Shown: in pieces, positions 53,505-64,000 of the stretch
How positions within the stretch are numbered: the stretch's first letter is position 1
How the letters are laid out: each line of letters begins with the position of its first letter
NCBI GenBank assembly: GCA_950097015.1
Contig: CATNEN010000038.1
Span: 34,744,501-34,808,500, forward strand
Source: Macrostomum hystrix
Taxonomy: Eukaryota; Platyhelminthes; Macrostomidae
Reading direction: 5' to 3'
Length of the DNA: 64,000 nucleotides
Notes under the pieces: generated by a model
Database searches by the model: none
Told to the model about the DNA's origin: nothing
The model's input: only the letters and a program-made list of their open reading frames with translations
Program-made: the position numbers and the translations under genes

Positions 53505-55729
53505 TCACAGCTTCGCTCCTTGACCACCGCCGCTACCGCCGTCGAAGCGGCCACCGCGGCCGCGTCCGTCGCGAATGAAGCCAGCCGCACCGGCTGCCGC
53601 TTCATCGAGAACGCGCGCGCCGCCGTTGAACTCGGCCGACAAACGGCCCAGTAGGCCATCGCCGCTGCCGCCGGCGTAGTAGACAGCGGCTAGCACTGAG
53701 GCGTGGTCAGCTCGCGCGCACGCCGGGAAGTCGAGAATGATAATTTTTTGATAAGTCATAAATTGAAATGAAAAATCAAGTAAGCAGAGAAATCAGATGA
53801 ATTATATTAAATAGAATAACTCGCAACGTACAGTTGTCCCTTGTCCACATGTTCCTAACCTAATTTCAGTGTTAAGCGCGGTACCAAAAAAGTAACGGCG
53901 ATGGGTTAACGATCGCTACTGAACATATGGTAACGGCCGTTACTTTTTATCGATACTTTCTGCTCTTCACTTTTACCATAAATTTGATATTTTCTACGAG
54001 TATGAAAACATGTTATAAATACGCGTAGCTGCGTTTATCAGTCATTACTCATATCATGTGTTGCAACTCTAACATCGCCCACTTTTTAGACTCCGTTATT
54101 ATTACCACTCTCACTGATCTTGACCATTTCGGGCTTGGGATTAGTTACTTAGTAGCCATGATGAGAACACATGAAGATGTTAGATGAGATTGATAATATT
54201 GATGATTGATGACAATATAAAATTGTCGTCAAAATAAAGCTGTAAAGTAGCAGACTATAATCAGTCTATAGATTGACCAATAAATATTTCACGAAATTGG
54301 ACAGTTCGCAACAAAAACAAAAACGTCAAATCAATATGAAACAAAAAAACGTAAATATTGTTTCTCATTATATAAATTGGGACTATTTTTATACTATTAA
54401 AATCGGAAATATAAAACAGATAATTTAAAAGTTTTTAATGCAGCAAAATACATAATTCACAGTGCTGCTAATTTCTTTATAATTTTATTCGGAAACTGGT
54501 AACGAAAACGGGAAACGCACACTGTTGGTAACAAGAAAAAGTTACGTAGAAAAAAAGTAATGATTGTTACCAAATTGGTAATTAGTAATGCGCCCGACAA
54601 TGCCTAATGTGACCCAATTCTGTAAGTACTTTTCCTCATATAGCAGCAGTCTTTCCACAGCCTCTACAACTGATCGTTGGTCAAAACAAATTCGAGCTTT
54701 AGAAAACACCTGCGCATCAATTTTCTCACCTGGGGAAAGGCGGCAATCTCTTCGGCCAGCGCCACCGCAGTCTCCAGCGCCTGACCATCTGGACAGACGC
54801 GGTTCGCCAGACCCATCTGGGCTGCCTCGCTGGCCCCAACCGGACGGCCTGTAAGAATCAGATCCATCGCTCTCGAGAGCCCAATCAACGCCGGCAGTCG
54901 TACGGTGCCACCGTCGATTAAAGGAACGCCGAATCGTCGACAGAAGACGCCAAGTATCGCGGAAGCTTCAACGACGCGCAGGTCGCATAGCAGAGCGAGC
55001 TCCAGGCCGCCCGCAACGGCGTAGCCGCTGATGGCAGCCACAGAGGGCTTGCTGAGCCGCAGCCGGCTGGGACCCATCGGTGCCAGGCTTGGCTGATCTG
55101 AAATGCCCTGATGTTGGTGATCCTCAATTCCTCTTTCTTTTAAAGTTTTTTTACTATCACGAGTACTTCGATGTCGGAGGTCCTAAGTCTATAGACGCTG
55201 TAAATAACAGGCTATGGACGCGCCGCGCAATGGTAGAACTGGCTGTATATCTGACCCAACTGAGTCAGTCTACCAAGGACCACTAGGAGGAGATCTATGA
55301 TGTATAGGATCTATTCGCAATAGAAAGTATGAGACTAAATAATCGAAATTGACAGATTTTGAAACAGATTCTGAAAGCCTTCAAAAGCATATGCTATTTG
55401 ACCGACAAACTAGTAGTACTAGGTATAAATCGACATCAAGGACACAGTAAGAACCAACCTGTTGACACTGGACCAAAGTGTGGCCGAGCACTAGCCAATC
55501 CTTTGCCATAGCTAGCAGCTTCGGCTAAGTCGAAGCCAGAGCAGAAATTGCCACCTCGACCATGCAGCACCAGCACACTGGCCTGTGAGTCCAACTCAAA
55601 CTCATTGAAGGCATTGTAGAGACATTTTGCAACCTCGACATTAACACAGTTTCGCTTCTCTGGTCTGTTGAGGCCAACTAAAAAGCAACGACCAAGGCGT
55701 GTGACCTCCACTAGGGTGTGAGCTGCCAT
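53505..55729 (-). CDS. Enoyl-CoA hydratase/isomerase (crotonase) family protein
   Basis: Exon 1 (55729-55459) and exon 2 (55097-54730) join in phase 1 (ACAG|GTTGGT, TTTCAG|AT) and give 213 residues. They show the crotonase fold: LVGLNRPEKRNCVN near the start, the first oxyanion-hole segment GGNFCSGFDLAEA, then KPSVAAISGYAVAGGLELAL (second oxyanion Gly), then CRRFGVPLIDGGTVRLP with an Asp where this subgroup often has its acid, and LTGRPVGASEAAQMGLANRV. The exon ends at FPQ|GTGAGA. A C-terminal exon is very likely at about 53735-53505, reading CARADHASVLAAVYYAGG and later LSAEFNGGARVLDEAAAGAA, as in the family's final helices. However, I found no AG acceptor in the right phase for it. No obvious mitochondrial or peroxisomal signal is visible; the substrate is unknown. 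Intron 2 carries a hAT-like element. Confidence 0.88.
53867..54602. mobile_element. hAT-like non-autonomous DNA element
   Basis: It begins cagtgttaagcgcg and ends cgcccgacaatg. The end, reversed, reads cattgtcgggcgc, matching the start at about 9 of 13 positions. The flanks are cctaattt (53859-53866) and cctaatgt (54603-54610), an 8-bp duplication with one mismatch, the length typical of hAT elements. The 736-bp interior has no transposase and is rich in ggtaac/gttact strings in both orientations. It lies in intron 2 of the crotonase gene. Confidence 0.55.
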
Positions 55730-57238
55730 TTAGAGCTTAAAAGTCAAAAGTGGCACAAAAATTATTTGACTACTTTCTAACAAGTTGCTCTTGGTAGAAT
55801 ACATTTATTATGAGTATAGAAAACATTCCAAACCTAGCTATTTTTGACCCCACTTTGTAACAAGTTAATATGAATTTTAAAGCACTTAGGATCTTTTCAC
55901 CTTTTTATTCTATCATTAATTAGCTAATTATCTGCTTTATGTAGACAACATATTTTGAATGTTTTATACATATTTATAAACAGCTGCTAGCTATATCTAC
56001 TTATCTACTTATATCAATAAAAGCTCTCAAAGGTAAATAAAAGTGCCAATTTGACTATTATTATATTCATAGTACAACAGTTAGCTAATGCCATAAGTAT
56101 AAATGGATAAAAAATAAGATAGCAGGCTATTTGGTATTAAAATTTTGGGCATAAAATCAGAAGCAAGCTATAGGGTCAAATATAATTGGAACTTGAGATC
56201 ATTAAATTAAAGTCATTTTTTCATTTTTAGCTAATGTTAAATTAAATTAAATTAAATTAAATTAGGTTTGTAATAGGTAGTCCAATCAAAAAGCATAGAA
56301 CAGCAGTACAAAAGAATAAACAACTGTACATGCATTAGCTATTATGCAGAGGATATCCAGCAAGTTAGCTACGAGCTACACCTATCTAGAAAACTTAACA
56401 GATAAAGATTTGCTTTAAATGCCACCAAATTTGGCACATTAGCTCAAGCATATATCTAATCATAGATTTTTATGACCATCGCACAAATTTAAATGCAAAA
56501 TGAGTTATTTTATATTTTTATTATCTATATAATATTGTATATATAGTCTTATTCAAACATAAAATATTGTTTTTTAAAATGAAAAAAGTAATTAGCTAGA
56601 AAAATACAACTATCTGTAGTCAGTAAAGAAAGTCATTGTAGGAAACGATCACGTGGGCTTCTTTTTGTAAACGGAATGTGTAATCTAATTTATTCACGAG
56701 AAATAAAGAATAACAAAGCATTAAGCGATAAATTAAGATCTAAAAGTTCAGTAATATGAAACTTCATAATGGTAGTATTATTTGTTATGCTTAGTTTAGA
56801 TTTGCTTCTTAAAGCCATTATTTGTAGCGTCAATATCTTCGATACGATATATTTAACTAACTGCGTTTGTGTAACTTTTAATCTTTTTTTAATTACTGCC
56901 TTGAAGTCAAAGCTGCGTGCATTCTGTCAACGTTTGGAAGACTTGATTTACTAGTCCTTAGTAAGTAGCCAAATGACTTTATCTAAATTGTACGCCGTTT
57001 TTTATTTGAAATTGTTGAAAACTGATTTAAAGCTTCATGTGAACAGCTAATTGCTAGTTTGCTTTGTCTGTCTTTATAATTAAGCATTTTACATTTTAAC
57101 AATTGTTCTCCTATCCTGCCAGTCTCAAAACTTTCGTTATAGCTGTATGACTGTAGACGTAGATAAACTATGTATAAAAGCGCAGTCAATTTATAGTTTT
57201 TACCGCCTTATTTTCAAAGCGCAATTTAAGGACTAGTG
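55730..57238. other. AT-rich intergenic DNA between divergent genes
   Basis: No exon found. It holds a short (ATTAA)n run near 56235-56265. It separates the crotonase gene (minus) from the nine-exon gene (plus), so promoters of both probably lie here. Confidence 0.45.
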
Positions 57239-60200
57239 ATGGACGATTGTACACTAGAGAAACTCGGAGTAAAGCCGGGCTCATTGACTCCGGCATTTAA
57301 CAAAGACGTCCTCAGCTACTCAATCACACTGGCAAGTGACGCTGAGAGTATAACATTGGATCCACGAACTAGTGACAATGGCGCTTCTTATGAAATTAAA
57401 GTGAGATCTTGCATTATTGCATGCATATAAAGCAGGATCGGATACTTTTGAAAGATGCGAACAAATCTAGATCCTTTTTTATTATTCTATAACAGGGTGG
57501 CGGCGATGGAGGCAAAACAATAGCCGTGCAGCCGGGTGCCAAGCTCGTCTTGACAGTTCAGGTCACTGCGGAAGATGGACGCTCAACGAGAAATTATGCC
57601 ATCGCTGTTCATCGACTCTCGGCGAAGGATGCCAGCTTGGCGTCGCTGTCGGTGGGCCCGGAGAGTCGACTTGAACCAGCGTTTAATCCGGAGCAGCTAA
57701 GCTATGAATGTGAGGACCGCTGCTTTTGTAGCTCTACTGTAGATGGATTTATTTAATCAGAAGCACATGGGTCCGACTTCGTCCAGCGACGTCCGCTGGC
57801 AAATGGGAACTTTCAGATTGCAATTATAACGTTCAGTCGAAGTTCGCGTTTTAGCGGCTGATTCTGCGTCTTTTAAAGTTTTTTCCTCGGTTGTGTACGT
57901 TTTTGCGCATTTTTCGTTTCGTCGGATTTCATCGGCGCAATCTAAAAGTTCCCATTTGCCATCGACGTCGCAGGACGTCGGTGACGTCGGGAAGGTCAGC
58001 CGACCTTCTAGGTACCTAGGTGCAACCCTACTTAGTGAGTCCAATTTCGAGAAAACAGAAGTGTCCAGTACGGAATACAGTCAACAGTATACTGTACAAT
58101 AAAATCTCCACTCTAATTTATCCACAGGCCAAGTAGCACATTCCGTCATCGCGCTGAAAGTGGAGGCTGCAGTCTCCGATCCGAAGATCAGCCTCAGCGT
58201 CCAGGCCGATGCCATTGCAGACGGGTTGGTGGCGCTGAATTTGGGTTCGACAAGCGTGCTCGTTGAGGTCCGATCTGCCGATGGCTCGGCTAAACGGGTG
58301 AGCAAGTCTAGCATTGGTAAACGCAGTGATCCTATTTTAGACTGTTTTTGTTGTTGTACGTTGTACAGAACTCAACTTGTTTCGCCTAATCCGCAGCTAT
58401 ACAGCCTGACGATCCATCGGAGCGCCTGTCCGCACCACATCCAGCTTAGCAGCCCAGTCGATGCGGCTAGCTGGGAGGATCCTATTAGCCTGTCGCTGCT
58501 GCACCAGCCAGTCAGCTTGCCAGCGTCTGGCGACCCGTCCCAGCTGTACTCGGCCCGGCTGCTCGACTCCCTGTTCCGAGCCAGCCGTGCCGACCCATTG
58601 GACGGTTCGGAGCTGCCAGTCGCCGAGGCCGGCGACAATAAGTGGCAACCGAGGCCGGACTTGACAGCCGACAGTCGACTGTCAGCCTGTCCGGCTGAAA
58701 TGGTCGATCTGCGCGGCACAAATAGGCGAACTGCCGCTGCAGCCAGACTGATTGGCGTCGAGTCGGCGACGCTGGCGCAGGCAAAAATTGGCGAGCTGCG
58801 CAAAAACTACCAGCACTGCAAGCCGGACACAGCTTCGCCAGACGCTGCTCGTCAATGGGAGCGCCGGTTGAGGAACATTTTTGACGTCAGCGACGCCAAA
58901 CAGCTGACTGCGATGGGAGAGCAGAGCATTCAGCAGTACCTGGAGTGTCTTCCGGCGAGTTCTGGTTAGTCAGTAGAATTTTAGAGCTTATTGTGTTACT
59001 TTTAGCCTGTCAGTTCTATTCTTTCTTGAACCCATTAATCATGTGCATTTTTCATCTTCAGTCAGGTTTCCAAAGTTTGGCACAGTTTTCTTTTTTGACT
59101 TAGCTGCAGGGTGGTCCATGGACGCAGCGGGGAGGCGAGGGTCGCCCATACCGCTAACCCCTGTAGGCCCGCAGACAGGCAAGGGCGCGGGGCCGGTCAG
59201 GGTGGTCCGCCGGTCCGTCCTGCAGCGTTGTCTTCCGTGGGGAAGAAAGTGGCTCGTCTTGTTGCACGAAGGAACTGGACGAGCCGTGGAATGCTGTCGG
59301 GCTGGCAGATCTCGTCCATGGACGGGTTGGGCCCGAGGTAGCGAAGCCGGTCTCTGTTAAAGAAAGGGCAGTGACACACAAAGTGCTCAGCATCTTCGGT
59401 GTCATACTCACAGAATGGGCAGAGTTCACTCTCAAGGTCACCCCGGAGGAAACAGTGCCTAGCGAGGTAGCCGTGGCCCGTGAGGGTCATGGCGAGGGCG
59501 CGGATATCATTCCGGTTTTGGTTCAAAAGGATGCTCCTGAGCCTGCGAGACGGGCGCGGAACTGCGGCACGGGATTGCCGACAGTTCTGGGTGCCCGCCC
59601 ATCTGTCCCTGTGCAGGGACTCAGCCCAGTCATCAATAAGGCGATTGATGACCGTGATGGGGATCGGGACCAGGGGAGCAGGTCCCAGGAGAGAGCCAGA
59701 GCCACCTTGCTTGGCAAGGGTATCCGCAAGCTCGTTCCCTGGGAAGCCCGCATGCCCTGGGATCCAGCTCAGCTTGACCGTGTTGTTACTGGCCAGGAGG
59801 TTGAGTTGCCGGGCACAGTCAGCGACTGTCCGGGAGCACGTGGTGGTGCGGCAAAGGGCTTGTAAGGCCGCTTGGCTGTCAGAGTGGATGATGATAGTCT
59901 CTCCTCTCGTATTCCTGCATTCAGCTCTGCGGCACAAGAGCTGATGGCAAGGATCTCATTCTGGAAGACCGTGGAGAGTCTCCCAGTATGTTGGGCATGC
60001 GTGGCGACGACGCGGCCGTTGATCAGGATGCAGACCCCAAAGCCGGCAAGGCCGTCTTTTAGGGATCCGTCCGTGTAGCAGTGGACCTCCTGGTGGTTCC
60101 AGTGGTCGTTAGCGTCTTCCCTCGAGGGAATGATGATTTTGTAGCGCTGGGTGAGATTGAGAGTGCGTGGTTCGCCGTCAGATAAGACGTGGAGTCCGCC

Positions 60201-63200
60201 GCCATCTTTCAAGTCACGAAGGCACAGATCGGTGTGAGGCAGAAGTTTGGCACAGAGGCCGATTTTTCTTATAAAAATGTCTCTCTGATTTGACTGTATG
60301 GACTCCGGCGACACTTAAGAGAAATTGGACTTCATTTTCTACTTTTGAGCGACACTTTGTGCTGACCCTATGAAATATTAGTCTTTCTTAACCTTAAAAT
60401 AGAAAATAGCTCGTACTATGTTTTAGAGGCATCCCCAGAATCTTGTAAATTCAGCTTCAATGTTCACCATGTGCCTGTTTATGGCTTCAGTTTTTTGTGG
60501 TTTTATATGAGTTGGCTAGCTTAATTGAGCAACAAACAATGCTGTTTAATTGCAGCTGCCAGCAGAACCTATCCAGCTGGCAGCTCGCCGCAGGATCTCC
60601 TGTCAAGAGCCTGCAGCGCCTATGCCTGCGCCATTGACGCAGCTGGTGGCTCCGCGCCAAATCGTTGGCAGCTGCACCTCCGTCTAGCCCAGCTGCTGGA
60701 GGAGATGCATCACTGTCAGGACGTCTACGGCGTGAAGATTGTCGACGCTGCCAGCGACGGTGGCGGCGGCACAGCTGCCGGGACGGACACCGCGGCACTG
60801 GACAGCGCTCAGGAGGACGAAATTGACGCCATCTGCCGGCTAAGGGGAGTGTCCGAGAATGCCGGACTTGGCGCAAAGCTGAGGGCCCTTGACGCCGAGA
60901 TGCGACACCTGCGAGATCAGGTAAGACAGCACTGCTGCTGGTTTGTGAAGCCTACCCCAGTAATTATGGCTATACTGTAGTGCAAAGTACGCTCATAATT
61001 CCTGCGGGAATTTCCGAAAGAAATAGTACGCTTAATAAGAAATAATAACTGCAGTAGCATGGCACATCATTTGGTGACACTAGAGCAGCAGCCAGCAAGG
61101 AGGCAATTCTGCCCATGTCGCTGACTCCTGAGCACACACGCACAAAAATACCGTACACAGGCACACGCTCAAACATGTGTGAACATCTGCCCTGACCGAC
61201 TCAGGCATTGTACACTGTCACTGAGCATTGGAGGTTGGCCCTTAAGGGCGTAAATTGCACGACAAGCCCACAAGCCTTCTCTCCGTGGCTGCGCCCAAAT
61301 AAATGTGGCCTCGCCGTGGAATCGAGCTCAGGGACCTTGGCGCGAGAGGCAAACGCTCTGTCACTGACCCCAGTATGCTTCCATAGCTGTTCATTATTTG
61401 ACTGGCAGGGCCAAAGCTCCAAGGCGGATGCTGTGCAGTCTCTGTTCCTGTGGAAGAGTCGTCAGGCGACAGCGGAGGGCGCAGCCCAGCAGAGGGCATC
61501 GGCGGCCGAGTCGCCATTGTCGCGCGCGCTAGACAAGTACAGGGACGCGCTTAGTCTGGCTGATTCGAACGGGGAGCTGCACTGTCACGTTGGGCGCCTG
61601 CTGGTTGCCAGGGGCGAATATGGAGAGGCTATCAGGTGGGTTTGCTACCATTGGGACAAATGGTCATAGAAGAGTCGTGAAGTTTAATAGCAGAATTAAC
61701 AAACAAAAAACGACCCGAACCAAAAAACTCTGCAGACGGCTGGAATCCGCTCTGTCCTGGCAGCCAAACAGTCCCACAGCTCGACTTTACCTCGGCGCCG
61801 CGCTCGCCCGCGAGATCCTGCAGTCTGGCAAGGACTCGCAACCGCCGAGGGCGCCTGAAGCGGCCGACCTGCTTTGCGACGGGCTGGACAACCTCCTGAA
61901 TCAGGAAGCTGCACCGGCCGGTGCCAAACGTCACCTGTTCGCCGAGAATCCCCTTCAGCCGACTGACCACGCGCTGCTTCGCGCAGCTCTATCGCTCGGT
62001 CAGCTGACGGCTGACGGTCCGCTCAAACAGCAGCGGCTTCACCAGGCCTGCCTGCTGACAGCGCGGGCGATGACGCTGCTGCCTCCGCGATGCGAACGCC
62101 GCCATCTGGTTCGACGCCTCCTCATCGACTGCCACGCCGCTCTGCTGCCGAATCCATCGGGCATGAGCGATGGGGAGGCCGAGCGGCTGCTTCTGGCACG
62201 TCGCTGTCGCGGTCTGTCGGCTCTCATCGCTACGGAAGCCGCAGCCGCATCATCGACTACGTCAGCTGATCCGCAGCTGGCGGCACTTCAGCGACGAGTG
62301 GCGGAGACTCTTGTCCGCGCCAACCCTTTCTGGGCGCCGGCGCTCTGTCAGCTGGGCGTGGCTCAACTTGCGCGCGCTGAAGCCGCGACATCGCCCTTGG
62401 AGGCCGAGGAGCGCAAGCGTTGTCTAGCCGACGCCGAAGCATCTCTGCGAACGGCCATCGAGCTGGAGGGCCGGCCAGCTGCCGGATCAACGATACCGGA
62501 GCGTCTGCGCACCCAAGATTGGTGGCAACGCGCTGAAGCCGGTGACGCTGCCAAGGCGAAGACTCCCGCTGAGACATCAGCAGCCGGAGCAGCACCAACT
62601 GCCACTGCCCCGGCACCTCCGGCTGCGGCGCCTGCAGCAAGAGGTGGAGCACGTGGTGAGCTGGGATGAATTTCGCCATAAACAATTTCACATGCAGTCC
62701 TGAACTCTGCGAAGCTAAATTATCTTCGCTGCCGCATCGAAGGTGGAGCCCGGGGTGTCGCAGTCGCCCCCGCCAGCAGAGGTGGCGTCGCCGTAGCCAG
62801 AGGCGGTGGTAAAGGCGCTGCCTCCCCAGCCACTCGCGGCGGCGCGGCTTCAAGAGGCGGCGCCGCAGCCGCCAGAGGAGGCGGTGCTGTTGCAAAGAGC
62901 GGCGCAGTGGCAGCGCCGCCTGCAGAACCGGCACCACAACCATCGGCTGAGGCAGCGCCAAAGCCTGCAACGCCGCAACCTGCGCCTCAGCGTCCTGCAC
63001 CGTTGAACCGGCCTAGCGCAGTCGCCCGCCTGACGCTAGCTCGCTGCCTTCGAGCAGCAGAACGGCCGGACGAGGCCCTAGCAATGTACGAAGCCGTTCA
63101 AAGAATGTCGCCAGACTGTCACGACGCCTACATTGAAGCCGCTGATATGCTTCTGACAACTCCGCAGCCGCTTCGCGCCATCGATATCTACTGCCGATTC

Positions 63201-63562
63201 CCATTATCTGACGCTGCCAATCCGTCATTTGACGATGCTTACATCTTTGGCGAGATTGTCCGCCTGCTGGTGAAGCACGAGAAGTTTGATGACGCCAGAC
63301 TGCCGGAGTACATGATCAAGTGGGGCCGCGTCATGGGACTGCGTGAGCTTCTCGATTCTTGGAGCCAACTTTGAGTCGTTTGCATAAATCTTATTGCTTG
63401 AAATACCGCACTCAAATTGCAGCCATACTGGACAAGTACATCGCCACGCTGGAGGCCAAGATGAAGACGAGCATCTGTAAGCAGGTCTACGCTGGCGTCA
63501 ACGGTCGCTCCGTGGACGACCTGGAGATGCAGGCCTTCTTCAAGGCCAGATGCTGGGACTGA
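57239..63562 (+). CDS. Cadherin-like beta-sandwich and TPR-like repeat protein
   Basis: Nine exons: 57239-57400, 57496-57709, 58128-58297, 58397-58964, 60556-60920, 61409-61635, 61736-62655, 62743-63342, 63423-63562. All phases agree; total 3,366 nt, 1,121 residues. The ATG at 57239 follows an in-frame stop at 57227. Residues about 5-98 and 102-190 fit the cadherin-like beta-sandwich repeat (Pfam PF12733 type): LGVKPGSLTPAFNKDVLSYS ... TAEDGRSTRNYAIAVHRLS, then SLSVGPESRLEPAFNPEQLS ... KRLYSLTIHR. The middle part has CPAEMVDLRG. From about 500 on, TPR-like helices occur: RALDKYRDALSLA...LLVARGEYGEAIRRLESAL and LARCLRAAERPDEALAMYEA. Between the helices, about 860-945 is Ala/Gly/Arg-rich with many RGG. 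There is no signal peptide or membrane segment, so it is cytosolic or nuclear; the role is unknown. A LINE fragment and a SINE lie in introns 4 and 5. Confidence 0.85.
59130..60315 (-). mobile_element. LINE retrotransposon 3' fragment with RNase H domain, frame-broken
   Basis: On the minus strand two overlapping frames (60314 down to about 59930, then 59937-59197) together cover an RNase H domain and a C-terminal zinc motif. Catalytic residues seen: D in HCYTDGSL, E in FQNEILAI, D in IIHSDSQAAL and D in NELADTLAK. The later part has CPFCEYDTEDAEHFVCHCPF, the Cys/His motif found at the end of Jockey/R1/I-type LINE polyproteins. A one-base shift near 59930 separates the frames, and no reverse transcriptase is present, so this is a dead, 5'-truncated copy. 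It sits in intron 4 of the nine-exon gene, antisense to it. Confidence 0.85.
61040..61372 (-). mobile_element. SINE family A, reverse orientation, diverged
   Basis: Reverse complement of the family: tggcacatcatttggtgaca at the left, gccttctctccgtggctgcg and the box B region (ggaatcgagct) at the right. It lies in intron 5 of the nine-exon gene, ending about 35 bp before the next acceptor. Confidence 0.87.
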
Positions 63563-64000
63563 TGCGGTGACTGTTGAGGCACTTCTAGATAAAAAGCCTA
63601 CTTTTTTCTCGAAGACTTCTAAAATTTTCTGCAACTCGAAACAAAGAGTTTTATCTCTCGGTTAGAACTTTTCAAGGCTGTACTTGAATATATGAATCAG
63701 TTAGCAGTATTTTTTCTTTATATTTCTGTGATATCGAATTATGATTGTTTTGAACGTACCAATTTTACAGAAATAGCTAAATCAACTCTCGTTTCTATAT
63801 CTTTTGTTTCCATTGAAAAACGATACTTGTTTCATTTATTTCTACTGTGAGTAGCGCGACGCAAAATTGCGGATTTTTTTACACGGTCGGGAAGAACGGA
63901 GTTCGGGGAAAGGTCGACAACAGAACAAAAATAGCTAACTGTAGTGAGTATCCTACACGCCCCTCCGCTGAGTAGTCACTGTGCTGAGTCACCTGAAAAT
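63563..64000. other. 3' UTR and flank of the nine-exon gene
   Basis: AT-rich to 63850, then a GC-richer end of the window. No further exon is recognised. Confidence 0.4.

Noticed and set aside
59371-59944. Plus-strand frames of 154-164 codons
   Set aside because: They are the antisense of the LINE RNase H region, which has clear catalytic motifs on the minus strand.
1-64000. Alternative genetic code (TAA/TAG read through)
   Set aside because: Well-supported genes end at TGA (kinase, LC8, POC1-type, UNC-93), TAG (DEG/ENaC copy 1, type I membrane protein) and TAA (zinc-finger gene, TMEM129), with family-typical C-termini.

Overview
This window reads as nuclear DNA of an invertebrate animal. 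Genes are split by GT-AG introns, several proteins are metazoan or eukaryote-specific (LAMMER kinase, DEG/ENaC channels, UNC-93, TMEM129, POC1-type C-terminus, LC8 dynein light chain), and TAA, TAG and TGA all end genes, so the standard code is used. Compact, relatively GC-rich exons lie in AT-rich non-coding DNA. The repeat load is very heavy: about a dozen different minisatellites, two tRNA-derived SINE families in many copies, a LINE fragment and a hAT-like non-autonomous element. My best guess is a lophotrochozoan, possibly a free-living flatworm such as Macrostomum, whose genome is known for simple repeats; this is inference, not a sequence match. Layout, 0-16 kb: a two-exon fragment of a DUF1330-like gene on the minus strand (321-945), an intronless LAMMER/CLK kinase on the minus strand (2863-5106), then a GC-rich promoter-like stretch leading into a 1,457-residue C2H2 zinc-finger gene on the plus strand (10591-15057). 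16-26 kb: a minus-strand gene of unknown function (four exons seen, 16530-20909) whose largest intron is a roughly 1.9 kb array of an 18-bp unit, followed by three more minisatellites. The last two are related, pyrimidine-rich, and lie in opposite orientation. 27-37 kb: two divergent paralogous DEG/ENaC sodium channel genes (26997-28969 minus; 30352-32187 plus), then a six-exon UNC-93-like membrane protein (33463-36913). 37-46 kb: an AT-rich desert, then two exons encoding the POC1-type C-terminal coiled coil with no WD40 exons in sight (42475-43678). 46-64 kb: LC8 dynein light chain (minus) head to head with TMEM129 (an ER ubiquitin ligase; plus); a small predicted type I membrane protein (51480-53223); an enoyl-CoA hydratase family gene (minus, 53505-55729); and a nine-exon gene with cadherin-like beta-sandwich domains at the N-terminus and TPR-like repeats at the C-terminus (57239-63562). 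The genes do not form one pathway; this looks like ordinary gene order in a repeat-rich genome. Exon boundaries come from reading splice sites by eye and checking phase. For UNC-93, both DEG/ENaC genes, the zinc-finger gene and the nine-exon gene, the summed coding length is an exact multiple of three. The most unusual items are a repeated zinc-finger-plus-aromatic module in the large zinc-finger protein, the orphan POC1 C-terminus, the cadherin-like/TPR architecture, and the habit of introns being filled each by its own private minisatellite.
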